This document shows positions 25,245 to 33,526 of a DNA stretch of 64,000 nt, in pieces. The translations under genes were made by a program, and so were the position numbers. The stretch comes from Sphingomonas sp. IC081 (GTDB taxonomy: Bacteria; Pseudomonadota; Alphaproteobacteria; Sphingomonadales; Sphingomonadaceae), in contig NZ_CP029762.1 in the NCBI RefSeq assembly GCF_006874585.1, forward strand, positions 733,422 through 797,421. Reading direction: 5' to 3'. Positions within the stretch are counted from its first letter, which is position 1. Each line of letters begins with the position of its first letter. A model generated the notes under the pieces. The model did not search any database and was not told the DNA's origin. It was given only the letters and a program-made list of their open reading frames with translations.

Positions 25245-27617
25245 ATCCAGGGCAGCTGCGTCAAGCGCCATGCCCGCCTCTTCGCTGTGGCGCGCCACCC
25301 GCAGGCCGAGGGGGCCGGCAAGGTATTCCCACCCCTCAACGCCCCAGCGTTGCAGTGCGCGGGGTTCCAGCGGTACCGATACACGGCGGCTTTCCCCGGC
25401 GGCCAGGGCTACCTTGGTGAAACCCACCAGCGCGCATTCGGGAGAATCGCGGTAGACCTGCACGACGTCGCTGCCGTCGCGGTCCGAGACGTTCGCGACG
25501 GTAAGCGTTACCACGTTGTCCTCGATCCGGGCATCGGACCAGGCAAAGCAGGCGTAACCAGCGCCGGAACCGAACGGATGCCGCGCCGCCTTTCCTTTGG
25601 CGACAAGTCCGCGATAGCCCAGCAGAGTACCTTCCGAATAGGCCAGCGTCCCATCGGCGGCAGGTTTCAGCCGGAAGGCGGGGTAATCGTCCTCGCTGGC
25701 CGCGAACGTTACCGGCAGGCGTCCGCCAGGCTCACGAGCGCCCGACAGCACATCGGCGAGCGCCCGGGCGAAGCCTTCTCCCGGATACCAGACCGAGAGC
25801 AGCGCGGCCGTCCGGTGCTCCCAGGAGCAGTCGAAGGCATGGCCGACGTTGACGATCACCGCGGTACGGGGATTGGCCGCCGTCACTGCGTCGATCAGGC
25901 GCAGTTGCTCGGCCGGCAGCAAAGTGTCCGCACGGTCCTTGCTTTCGACGCTGGAGTCGGATGTTTCACCCACGATCAGGAATACCGCATCGGCCGATCG
26001 TGCGGCGTCGACAGCAGCCTGCAACATCTCTTCCGCACTGCCGGGACCGCGCAGCCCGTACCAGAGCCCCTGCACGCGCCCGCCGATCCACGAGAACTCG
26101 ACCGTCACCGTGACCGTCTGCCCCTCGGCCAGGTCCAGGGCCAGGACATCGGAATCACCGCGCTTGAGCACGCCCATGACGTCACCTGCCGGGATTTCGC
26201 CACCCGCGCGCATCACTTCCTCGCCATCGACAAGAATACGCGCGGCGCCCGTGGAGCCAAGGTGCAGATTGTGCATTCCGCTGCGGGTTGCCTTGTAGCG
26301 CCCGCTTGCCCGCACCGAACCGGGCGTCGCGAAATCGGCCTGATCGTGCACGCCGACAAACCAGACCAGCGAATTCGTATCGCGTGTCTCGCGCGACACC
26401 ACTTCACCCGCACAGTCTGGCGCGCCAAAGTATTCGAGTGTCATTCCGCGCGTGGAACCATCGCCGATATCCAGCGCCGGCACAACGCGCATGCTGGGCA
26501 GGCGCGGCTGCGGATCGACGCCAGGCTCGAACAGGATCTCCGAACAGCCGCCATACGTCTCGCGCAGCACCTCGACCGGCGTCGGCGCATCAGGCGAGAT
26601 CGAGATCTTGGCGAAAGTCCCGCCCTGAAAACACGGCGCCCAGGCATTGGGGCCGATCACGGCCAGACGCTTCACCGCCCCCGGAGCGAGCGGCAGCATA
26701 TCCCCTTCGTTGCGCAGGAGCGTAAAGCCGGCAGCCGCCGCCTCCACAAGCAGAGCCTGCGCCGCATCCGGCGACACCGGCTGGGACTTGTTGCCGGTGA
26801 TCCGGCGCGCCACCGATGCGACGCGGGCTGCCGCGTCTTCCACGCGCGCGGCGTCAACCGCGCCCATCGCCACCGCCGCCTCCAGCTTTTCCCCCATGAA
26901 GCGCGCAGGGCCGGGCATTTCCAGATCGAGCCCGGCATTGATCGTGCCTTCGCTGGAATGGGTGCCGAACCAGTCGCTCATGATGAGACCGTCGAAGCCC
27001 CAGTCCTGCTTGACCACTTTCGTCAGCACATGGGCCTGTTCCGAACACCACGCCCCGTTGACACGGTTATAGGCCGCCATCAGCCCCGCACAGCCCTCGC
27101 TTGCGGCATATTCAAAGGGCAGCAGGTACACCTCGCGCAAGGTCCGCTCGTCGACACGAACGTCCACCTCGTCGCGCGCAGTCTCGCTGTCGTTGCAGAC
27201 CATGTGCTTGGCGATCGATCCGGTGCCGGTCGATTGCAGGCCCTTGACCCATTCCGCGCCGAGCACCCCGGTCAACACCGGATCTTCCGAAAAGTACTCG
27301 AAGGCCCGCCCTGCCAGCGGGCTGCGAGCGAGATTGAGGTTGGGCGCCAGCACGGCATCCACGCCGCGCGAAACGGCCTCGCTGCCAACCAGCGCGCCAA
27401 TACGGCGGGACAGATCGCGATCCCAGGTCGCTCCAAGCAGCGTCGAGCAGGGGCTAAGCAGGGCAATATCGCGTTCGTCCACCTTGCCGCTGGCGATCCC
27501 AAGCGGGCCGTCGGACATCGTGAAGGAGGGAATGCCCGCCTCAGGCACCGCACACGAGGACCACATCGCCTCGCCTGCCGTAAGCGCGCAGGCCTGCGAA
27601 AGAGAAAACGCGCTCAT
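25224..27617 (-). CDS. Glycoside hydrolase family 3 beta-glycosidase with PA14 domain, cytosolic
   Basis: A 797-aa GH3 enzyme. The N-terminal TIM-barrel domain includes the KHMVCNDSETARDEVD substrate-site segment (137-152) and the nucleophile Asp215 in MSDWFG. An alpha/beta sandwich follows, split by a PA14-type insert (residues about 390-510, from TLEYFGAPDCAGEV to LGSTGAARILVDGEEV), then a C-terminal fibronectin-III-like domain. The layout resembles PA14-containing beta-glucosidases. There is no signal peptide, so it probably acts in the cytoplasm on imported glycosides. Its ATG overlaps the stop of the FMN reductase gene by four bases, and a luciferase-like monooxygenase leads the operon. 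That suggests cleavage and oxidation of the same glycosylated aromatic; this is inference. Confidence 0.9.
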   Translation of the reverse strand: MSAFSLSQACALTAGEAMWSSCAVPEAGIPSFTMSDGPLGIASGKVDERDIALLSPCSTLLGATWDRDLSRRIGALVGSEAVSRGVDAVLAPNLNLARSPLAGRAFEYFSEDPVLTGVLGAEWVKGLQSTGTGSIAKHMVCNDSETARDEVDVRVDERTLREVYLLPFEYAASEGCAGLMAAYNRVNGAWCSEQAHVLTKVVKQDWGFDGLIMSDWFGTHSSEGTINAGLDLEMPGPARFMGEKLEAAVAMGAVDAARVEDAAARVASVARRITGNKSQPVSPDAAQALLVEAAAAGFTLLRNEGDMLPLAPGAVKRLAVIGPNAWAPCFQGGTFAKISISPDAPTPVEVLRETYGGCSEILFEPGVDPQPRLPSMRVVPALDIGDGSTRGMTLEYFGAPDCAGEVVSRETRDTNSLVWFVGVHDQADFATPGSVRASGRYKATRSGMHNLHLGSTGAARILVDGEEVMRAGGEIPAGDVMGVLKRGDSDVLALDLAEGQTVTVTVEFSWIGGRVQGLWYGLRGPGSAEEMLQAAVDAARSADAVFLIVGETSDSSVESKDRADTLLPAEQLRLIDAVTAANPRTAVIVNVGHAFDCSWEHRTAALLSVWYPGEGFARALADVLSGAREPGGRLPVTFAASEDDYPAFRLKPAADGTLAYSEGTLLGYRGLVAKGKAARHPFGSGAGYACFAWSDARIEDNVVTLTVANVSDRDGSDVVQVYRDSPECALVGFTKVALAAGESRRVSVPLEPRALQRWGVEGWEYLAGPLGLRVARHSEEAGMALDAAALDLSREHG

Positions 27618-28201
27618 GCCAGGGCCTCCACCCGGAAACCCATGATCTGCTCAGCCTGGGCGCGCACTGCACGCGCAACCGCTTCGTCGATCAACGAACC
27701 GTCGGGCGCAAACGGCCTCTGCTCGGCCGAATTGACCCCGACACCTACCGGCGTCGGCCAACCGCGCATGGCATGGACAACGTCGCGCAGTGCCGAAAGC
27801 GTGGTTCCACAGGCCTGCCATCCGGCCGCCGTGACAACCAGCCCCACAGGTCGTCCATCAAAATATACACGGGCATCGCCGCGCAAGTCTTCCAGCAGGT
27901 CGATGGCGTTCTTGACGAGCCCCGAATAGCCGCCGTGATAGCCGGGGCTGCCGATGACGATACCGTCCGCCATCCGAACCGCTTCGACAAGCGCCAGTTC
28001 TTCCGCCGTACGCTCCGGCTGCTCCGGATTGAAATGCGGCAGCGCCGCGAGCGCGGGACCGTCGAACATCACGGTTTCGGCGCCCATTGCGGCGCATTCT
28101 GCCAGTACGGCGCGCACGATCCGTTCGCTGGATGAGGCCTGACGGAAGGTTCCGCCCAGCCCGACGATCCGCCGGGGCGCGGCGGTCGAATTCTCGGTCA
28201 T
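27614..28201 (-). CDS. NADPH-dependent FMN reductase
   Basis: A 195-aa flavodoxin-like flavin reductase. LGGTFRQASSSERIV (residues 15-29) binds the FMN phosphate and IGSPGYHGGYSGLVKNAIDLLEDL (80-103) is the FMN/dimer signature. It would supply reduced flavin to the luciferase-like monooxygenase encoded 55 bp upstream. It overlaps the GH3 gene by four bases at its 3' end. This pairing is the standard arrangement of two-component flavin monooxygenases. Confidence 0.88.
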   Translation of the reverse strand: MTENSTAAPRRIVGLGGTFRQASSSERIVRAVLAECAAMGAETVMFDGPALAALPHFNPEQPERTAEELALVEAVRMADGIVIGSPGYHGGYSGLVKNAIDLLEDLRGDARVYFDGRPVGLVVTAAGWQACGTTLSALRDVVHAMRGWPTPVGVGVNSAEQRPFAPDGSLIDEAVARAVRAQAEQIMGFRVEALA

Positions 28202-28256
28202 CGCTTTCTCCTCAAGCGGCGCGGTCTTCTTGCGGGCCGCGCCATCCTATCCTTGT

Positions 28257-29369
28257 TCAGGCCGGGACCGCGGCCTTGAACGCCGGCATCACCTTTTCCG
28301 CCATCAGCCGCAGCGTCTGATCGCCGTAGGCCAGCCGCTGCTCGGTCAGCGGCCCGGTGGTGGTGCCGCACAGCACGTTACCGATACCGAGTTCAGCATA
28401 AGGCGTGAGGTGCTCCAGCACCGTCTCCGGCGAACCATACAGGCACCAGGTACCGATCCAGTCGTCGGTCAGGGCATTGGGCGTCCTGTCGGTCTTCCTG
28501 TTGGCATCGTCGCTTTCGGCGCGCGCGTTGAATTCGGCTTCACGCTCGATGGCATCCTGATAGCTGCGCAGGATCACTTCCAGTTCCTCACGCGCCTGAT
28601 CGTCGCTTTCAGCCACGTGGACGACCTGATAGGTGTGCGTCGTCCAGTCGAGCGCGGATTTCACCACGTCCTCGCTGTGCCCGGCTTCCAGCAGGAAACC
28701 CTTGTAGATGTCAAACCACTTCTTGACGTGGGTGAACGGCTCGGTCCCGCCGATCGTTGGCGGAGTGAAGGCGGGAATGAACGCCGGCCAGCCGTTTTCG
28801 GCCGCGCGGCGCGAACTGGCTTCCTTCATCGCTACCGGCATCAGCCGCGCATGGCCCGGCGTGAACGGCGACGGCGTGATCCGCTGGAGAACACGCCCCT
28901 TGTAGGGGCCGTTGTCGATGACGACGGCAGGATCTTCCATCTGCTTGGCCCAGAGCTGTTCGACCAGCGCCAGGTTGTTGTCAGAGATGCGGCCGGCATC
29001 CTTGTAGTCGACCGCGAAACCGATCATTTCTTCCGGCGTCGTGCCTGAACCGACGCCGACCAGCAGCTTCCCGTCGGTCAATTGGTCGAGAATATTAATT
29101 CGCTCGGCAAGCCGCACCGGGTGGTGGAGCGGCACCGAAACGACCGAAAAACCGAAATGCATCTTGGGCATCTGCGCGGCAAGGTAGCCGGCAAAGATGA
29201 AGCTGTCGCTCGCCACCGGCATGTACCCGTTGAAGTGGTGATCCGGCAGGAAAATGGCGTCGTAATCGAGATCCGCGGCCAACTTCGCATGGGCCTCCAG
29301 ATCCTTCATCAGCTTCCGGTCCTGATCCGGACCGAGCGAACGCGCATTCAGAAATACGGAAAAACGCAT
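28257..29369 (-). CDS. Luciferase-like (LLM class) flavin-dependent monooxygenase
   Basis: A 370-aa TIM-barrel bacterial-luciferase-family enzyme. The N-terminal AADLDYDAIFLPDHHFNGYMPVASDSFIFAGYLAAQM and LHHPVRLAERINILDQLTDGKLLVGVGSGTTPEE blocks are family hallmarks. It uses reduced FMN and O2 to oxidise an organic substrate; the neighbouring FMN reductase is the likely partner. ATG 29369 has GGGGAG a few bases upstream. It is the first gene of the LLM-FMN reductase-GH3 operon, facing a TetR regulator. The substrate is unknown. Confidence 0.87.
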   Translation of the reverse strand: MRFSVFLNARSLGPDQDRKLMKDLEAHAKLAADLDYDAIFLPDHHFNGYMPVASDSFIFAGYLAAQMPKMHFGFSVVSVPLHHPVRLAERINILDQLTDGKLLVGVGSGTTPEEMIGFAVDYKDAGRISDNNLALVEQLWAKQMEDPAVVIDNGPYKGRVLQRITPSPFTPGHARLMPVAMKEASSRRAAENGWPAFIPAFTPPTIGGTEPFTHVKKWFDIYKGFLLEAGHSEDVVKSALDWTTHTYQVVHVAESDDQAREELEVILRSYQDAIEREAEFNARAESDDANRKTDRTPNALTDDWIGTWCLYGSPETVLEHLTPYAELGIGNVLCGTTTGPLTEQRLAYGDQTLRLMAEKVMPAFKAAVPA

Positions 29370-29435
29370 CTTCTCCCCTCCCTTGGGGCATCGCCGCCGC
29401 CGCGATGGCGTACGGTCTCATGTGAAACAAGATCG

Positions 29436-29445
29436 AATTAGAATT
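29436..29445. promoter_or_regulatory. AATTAGAATT motif in the LLM/TetR divergent promoter
   Basis: The ten bases are the exact reverse complement of 16933-16942. They lie between the luciferase-like monooxygenase start and the TetR start (29370-29480). A TetR half-site role is possible but unproven. Confidence 0.35.
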
Positions 29446-29480
29446 GACGTTCGCATTTCGATAGGCTGTTTGTTGCTGTC

Positions 29481-30158
29481 ATGTCAACACGCCCAAAACC
29501 CAAGACCGCCAAAAAAGAACTGGCGGTCGACACCGTCAGCCGCACACCGCAGCAAGGACGCAGCAAGGCCTCGCTCGAACGCATGGTTTCCGCTGCGGAA
29601 AAGCTGATGCTTGAGCGTGGCAGCGAGGAATTCACCCTCCAGGAGGTAAGCCAGACCGGCAATGTCTCGATCGGCTCGATCTACCTGCGGTTCGAAAGCA
29701 AGGAGAACCTTGTCCGCGCGGTCATCGGCAACCACTTGCAGCGCATGGAAGAGCGTGAAAACGCGATGATGGAGCGCGTGCGCGAGCAATCATCTTCACT
29801 GGCGACGGTCGTGCCTGCATTCGTTGAAAACTATGCCGAACTGCTGCGTGAAGAGGCCCCGCTGCTGCGCCAGAGCATGGCCCGCGCCGCCTTCGACCCC
29901 CTGGTTGCCGGACCTGGCAGGGAGAGCGCCAATCGTGCCGCTGCGCTGGGCATCAACGCGATGCTGGAATATCGTGACCAGTTCGGAGGCTCCGATCAGG
30001 AGCGCAAGGCCAACGCCGCATACCAGATCATCTTCGCCACCCTTGCCCGGCAGTTGAGCCTCGGTTCAACCGGCGAATCGGTTCATCCTCAGGACTGGAA
30101 GGAACTCAAGATAGAGCTCGGCCGAATGTGCCTGGCCTACCTCACCACAAATCTTTGA
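29481..30158 (+). CDS. TetR/AcrR-family regulator
   Basis: A 225-aa regulator whose HTH lies at about residues 32-80 (MVSAAEKLMLERGSEEFTLQEVSQTGNVSIGSIYLRFESKENLVRAVI). A basic N-terminal extension of about 30 residues precedes it, and an all-helical ligand domain follows. Divergent from the monooxygenase operon, which it probably represses until a substrate appears. The start ATG 29481 has no clear ribosome-binding site. Confidence 0.83.
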   Translation: MSTRPKPKTAKKELAVDTVSRTPQQGRSKASLERMVSAAEKLMLERGSEEFTLQEVSQTGNVSIGSIYLRFESKENLVRAVIGNHLQRMEERENAMMERVREQSSSLATVVPAFVENYAELLREEAPLLRQSMARAAFDPLVAGPGRESANRAAALGINAMLEYRDQFGGSDQERKANAAYQIIFATLARQLSLGSTGESVHPQDWKELKIELGRMCLAYLTTNL

Positions 30159-30225
30159 GGCAGCACCCGAACGACCATCGGGGAATGTGCGAACCATGAA
30201 TTTCGCAGCGCCGGCTACGAACGAA

Positions 30226-30274
30226 GCCCTTGGAGCAGTTGATCCGATGTAATCGAACCGACTGCTCCAAGGGC
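30226..30274. terminator. Long perfect hairpin downstream of tetR
   Basis: GCCCTTGGAGCAGT (30226-30239) and ACTGCTCCAAGGGC (30261-30274) pair perfectly over 14 bp around a 21-nt loop, followed by TTGGTTTTCC. It is a likely terminator of tetR. It could also be a dispersed intergenic repeat, since perfect arms with a sequence-specific loop are typical of those. Confidence 0.6.
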
Positions 30275-30325
30275 CTTGGTTTTCCGCATTTTCCGATTCA
30301 TCAGACAATGCGGATCTGTCGCAAG

Positions 30326-30595
30326 CTAGGTCGTAAACTCATAAACAGCACCATCGAGGTTTGAGGCAAAATGGCTCAGCGGCAGGAGGGAAGGCGCTGG
30401 AATATGTCGATATTTCAAGACTTCCCGACGCCGCGCTGGGCCATTTTGGTCAAACCCCGGAGGGGCGCCCAAATGGCTTCCATCTGGAACCGAATCTGCC
30501 TTGGACGGGCAACGAGCCCGCCCGGCGGCAACTTCGGCCCGAGCTGTTCGCCATTTGGGCGCCTCGATGGTGCCGTTTATGAGTTTACGACCTAG
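30326..30595. mobile_element. 270-bp MITE with 34-bp terminal inverted repeats (IS5-like ends)
   Basis: The ends at 30326-30359 and 30562-30595 are inverted copies matching at 33 of 34 positions; each begins CTAGGTCGTAAACTCATAAA. CTAG at both outer ends fits the YTAR/TNA target preference of IS5-like elements. The interior encodes no transposase. It carries further inverted pairs: AAAATGGCTCAGC (about 30369) with GCTGGGCCATTTT (about 30437), and GGCGCCCAAATGG (about 30465) with CCATTTGGGCGCC (about 30551). This is a non-autonomous element that would need a transposase in trans. Its right end overlaps the stop codon of the chemotaxis gene at 30592. Confidence 0.8.
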
Positions 30596-32358
30596 AACAA
30601 CCCGTCGTCGAAGTCGTCATCGTCCCCGTCGACAGTGGCCGTCAGTTCCTCCGTTTCGCTACCAGGAAGGTAGCGGCGATGGACTTCGCGTTCGCGGGCC
30701 ATCGTGTAGCGCGCGCCGATCGTGCCCAGCAGCGCCTCCAACATGACCTGGCCCTCCTCAGGGATGTCCTCGCTCTTGCTGCCGAGAATCGCCATCCGGT
30801 CCGCGATCTCAATGAGCGCCGTTCCCACCTCGGCCTCGCAGTCGACCTTACCGGTCGTCTCCGCGATGATCTCCGTTACCGCGTGGGCGCCCTGATCGAG
30901 CGCGGTGAGGCCTGACTGCATGCGTTCACCGCCGTCACGGATGCAGCCGAGCGATTCCGACAGCGCGACCCCGGCGTCAGCTGGGGCCTCGTGCTCGGCA
31001 CCGCGCATGACCACTGCCGCCAGTTCCAGCGCCTCGAACGATTGGGCGATACCGCTGGCGATCGACCCCAGGGTGGCGGCGAACCCACGGATTTCCTGCG
31101 CCACGACGGCAAGACCGCGACCGTCCACACCCAGCCTGTAGCACCTGAGATCGGTGTTCCACGCCATCTGCTGCACGTCGCGGGTAATCCGGTGCACGGT
31201 AGCCAGACGCTGGGCGAGATGCTCCGCGGTAGTCGAGGCTACATGACTGAGCCGGGTCGAGCGCGCGTCGGCTTCACTCAACCGTTCGGTGACGCTGGCG
31301 ACTTCCTCCACGCTCTGTTCCAGCTTGCGCAGGAACACCCCATCGTCCGCTCCGCCCCCGGTCTCTTCGCCAGCCGCGCGCAAGTCGAGCAAGCTCGCCG
31401 CCTGCGGCCCGAGACCGCGCAGACTGCTGGCGAGCAGACGGGATTCGCCCTGGAACGCTTCCAGCGTATCGGCCGCCTGCGCCGCCAGAAGGGCCACTGC
31501 GTGGCCGCTCACCACTTCGGCGGTCGCGACGGGAAGCCCTGCGGGCTCGCCCAGGAACAGCTCGATGTCGTTGAGGCCGTCGGCCACGTGTTCAAGCCGC
31601 TGGCGGGTGATGTCACCGATCTGCAGGGCACCGAGCGCAGTGCCTACCTGGTTGCGAATCTGGCGAGCGACATCGGCGATCCTGAGCGCGCGCTCCGCAA
31701 GCGCCGACTGGTGCTGCTGAAGCCCGGCGGCATCGTCGGCCAGACGCTGCGGGATATGAGGAATGACCCGCGCACATTCAGCCCCGAGCTGCGCCTCGAC
31801 CTCGTACATGCCGGGCACGGCTTCGGTAAGGCATCCGATCTCGCGCGAGATGCTGGCCATTTCCGCCTCGCCGAGATCGATCTTGTCGAACATCATGTCG
31901 GCAAAGCCCGAGAAGTCGCCGGAACCCGCCGCCGCCACCTTGATGTTGAGGCCGCAGATGCGCAGGAAGCTCAGCGTGCGGTTGACCTGCTCGATCTGCG
32001 CCGCCAGCGCCGCGCCGGCCTTTTCGATGGCGACAAGCGCACCGCGACGGTCGGACTGAATCTCCGGGAGACGCATCAACCGGTCGGCGGTGCTGCGCAT
32101 ATTGCCCACAGCCGCCTCGGCCTCATCGCGCTGGAAGGCGTTGGTGACGCTTTCCAGCGCGCCGATCAGGGTCTCGACGATTTCATAGGCCCGCGCCAGC
32201 GCGGTGCCGGCCTCCACGAAGCGTGCGTCCAGTCCACTGGCGATCGCGAACAGCCCGTCGCGCAGTTCGGCCAGCGACAGCGGGGCCTGGGCGGCATCCT
32301 CAGAGAGCGTGGCGAGATACAAGACATCCTCCGAACCGGACGACGCCGGGCTTTGCAA
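30592..32358 (-). CDS. Soluble degenerate MCP-like chemotaxis protein
   Basis: A 588-aa, almost entirely helical protein with no membrane segment or HAMP. About two thirds in, TRDVQQMAWNTDLRCYRLGVDGRGLAVVAQEIRGFA matches the receptor signalling tip, but the near-invariant NAAVEAARAGEHGRGF has been rewritten (only DGRGLAVVAQEIR remains close). The C-terminus is acidic (DGDDDDFDDGLF). It is the last gene of the che operon, following cheB, and may be a cytoplasmic scaffold or competitor for CheA/CheW. The start is uncertain: TTG 32358 has no ribosome-binding site, whereas in-frame TTG 32322 has GGAGG five bases upstream. The TAG stop lies within the inserted MITE end. Confidence 0.75.
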   Translation of the reverse strand: MQSPASSGSEDVLYLATLSEDAAQAPLSLAELRDGLFAIASGLDARFVEAGTALARAYEIVETLIGALESVTNAFQRDEAEAAVGNMRSTADRLMRLPEIQSDRRGALVAIEKAGAALAAQIEQVNRTLSFLRICGLNIKVAAAGSGDFSGFADMMFDKIDLGEAEMASISREIGCLTEAVPGMYEVEAQLGAECARVIPHIPQRLADDAAGLQQHQSALAERALRIADVARQIRNQVGTALGALQIGDITRQRLEHVADGLNDIELFLGEPAGLPVATAEVVSGHAVALLAAQAADTLEAFQGESRLLASSLRGLGPQAASLLDLRAAGEETGGGADDGVFLRKLEQSVEEVASVTERLSEADARSTRLSHVASTTAEHLAQRLATVHRITRDVQQMAWNTDLRCYRLGVDGRGLAVVAQEIRGFAATLGSIASGIAQSFEALELAAVVMRGAEHEAPADAGVALSESLGCIRDGGERMQSGLTALDQGAHAVTEIIAETTGKVDCEAEVGTALIEIADRMAILGSKSEDIPEEGQVMLEALLGTIGARYTMAREREVHRRYLPGSETEELTATVDGDDDDFDDGLF

Positions 32359-32421
32359 ATGGATCGTGGTGAAGCGGCAAAAACGGCACTCGCGGCGCCG
32401 ATGGGACGCAAAGGCGGCGAA

Positions 32422-33522
32422 TCATCGCGCGGTCGCCGTCATGACTTCGCGGGCGATGGCGCCGAGCGGGATAACCCGGTCGGCAGCGCCGCGGGCGATG
32501 GCTTCCTTGGGCATGCCAAAAACGATCGATGTCGCCTCGTCCTGCGCAAAGGTGCGCGCCCCCGCCTGCTTCATTTCGAGCAGGCCGCGCGCGCCGTCGT
32601 CACCCATGCCGGTCATGATGACGCCCACCGCGTTGGACCCGGCCGAGCGCGCCGCCGAGCGGAACAGCACGTCGACCGAAGGCCGGTGCCGCGAAACCAG
32701 CGGCCCGTCGCGGACCGAAACATGATACCGCGCGCCCTGCCGTTCCAGCATCAGGTGCTTGCCGCCCGGCGCGATCAGCACGTGGCCGCGCAGCACCGGA
32801 TCGCCGTCGGCAGCCTCCTTGACGCCGACTTCGCATAGCCCATCGAGGCGCCTCGCAAAGGCCCGCGTGAAATTCTCGGGCATATGCTGCACGACAACTA
32901 CGCCCGGGGCATTGGCGGGTAGCGCCTCCAGAACCTCCCGCAGCGCCTCGGTACCGCCGGTGGACGCGCCGAGACAGACCACCATTTCGGTGGTTCGGCT
33001 CATCGCCCGCCCGCTCGGCGGTGGCAGCACGGCATCGGCTGTGAGCTTCTTCGCCGGCCCGTCCGGCTGCGCGTCGCGCCCGCCGTCACGTTGAGCGGGG
33101 CGGCCGCGCACGCGGGCCCGCGAGGCGCCTTTCACGACATCGCGGATCTGGAGATGATGCTCGGCGAGATGGTCGGCCACACCGATGCGCGGCTTGAGGA
33201 TAACATCGACCGCGCCCGCCTCCATCGCCTGCAGCAGCGTTTCCGAGCCCTCTTCGGTGAGCGAGGAACACATCACCACCGGCACCGGGCACTGCGCCAT
33301 CAGCTTGCGCAAGAACGTGATGCCGTCCATGCGCGGCATCTCGACGTCGAGGGTGATGACGTCGGGCACTTCCTCCTGGATCCGGCGCGCGGCGCTGAAA
33401 GGATCGGGCGCCGCGCCGATCACCTCGATCTCGGGGTCTTCCTGGAGGATCGCCGTCATCGTCTGGCGCACGCTGGCGGAATCGTCGATGACGAGCACGC
33501 GGATCTTCTGGCCCAGCGGCAT
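32422..33522 (-). CDS. cheB: Chemotaxis methylesterase/glutamine deamidase CheB
   Basis: A 366-aa two-domain protein. The receiver domain spans residues 1-125 with phospho-acceptor D59. A Pro/Arg-rich linker of about 50 residues follows, then the methylesterase domain with catalytic Ser187 (GASTGG), His213 (QHMPENFT) and Asp308/309 (MTGMGDDG). It removes receptor methyl groups after phosphorylation by CheA, providing adaptation. It follows cheR by four bases within the operon. Confidence 0.95.
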   Translation of the reverse strand: MPLGQKIRVLVIDDSASVRQTMTAILQEDPEIEVIGAAPDPFSAARRIQEEVPDVITLDVEMPRMDGITFLRKLMAQCPVPVVMCSSLTEEGSETLLQAMEAGAVDVILKPRIGVADHLAEHHLQIRDVVKGASRARVRGRPAQRDGGRDAQPDGPAKKLTADAVLPPPSGRAMSRTTEMVVCLGASTGGTEALREVLEALPANAPGVVVVQHMPENFTRAFARRLDGLCEVGVKEAADGDPVLRGHVLIAPGGKHLMLERQGARYHVSVRDGPLVSRHRPSVDVLFRSAARSAGSNAVGVIMTGMGDDGARGLLEMKQAGARTFAQDEATSIVFGMPKEAIARGAADRVIPLGAIAREVMTATAR

Positions 33523-33526
33523 GGGA

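Noticed and set aside
25287..27929. Plus-strand open frame of 880 codons
   Set aside because: It is antisense to the GH3 gene and lacks any protein family features.
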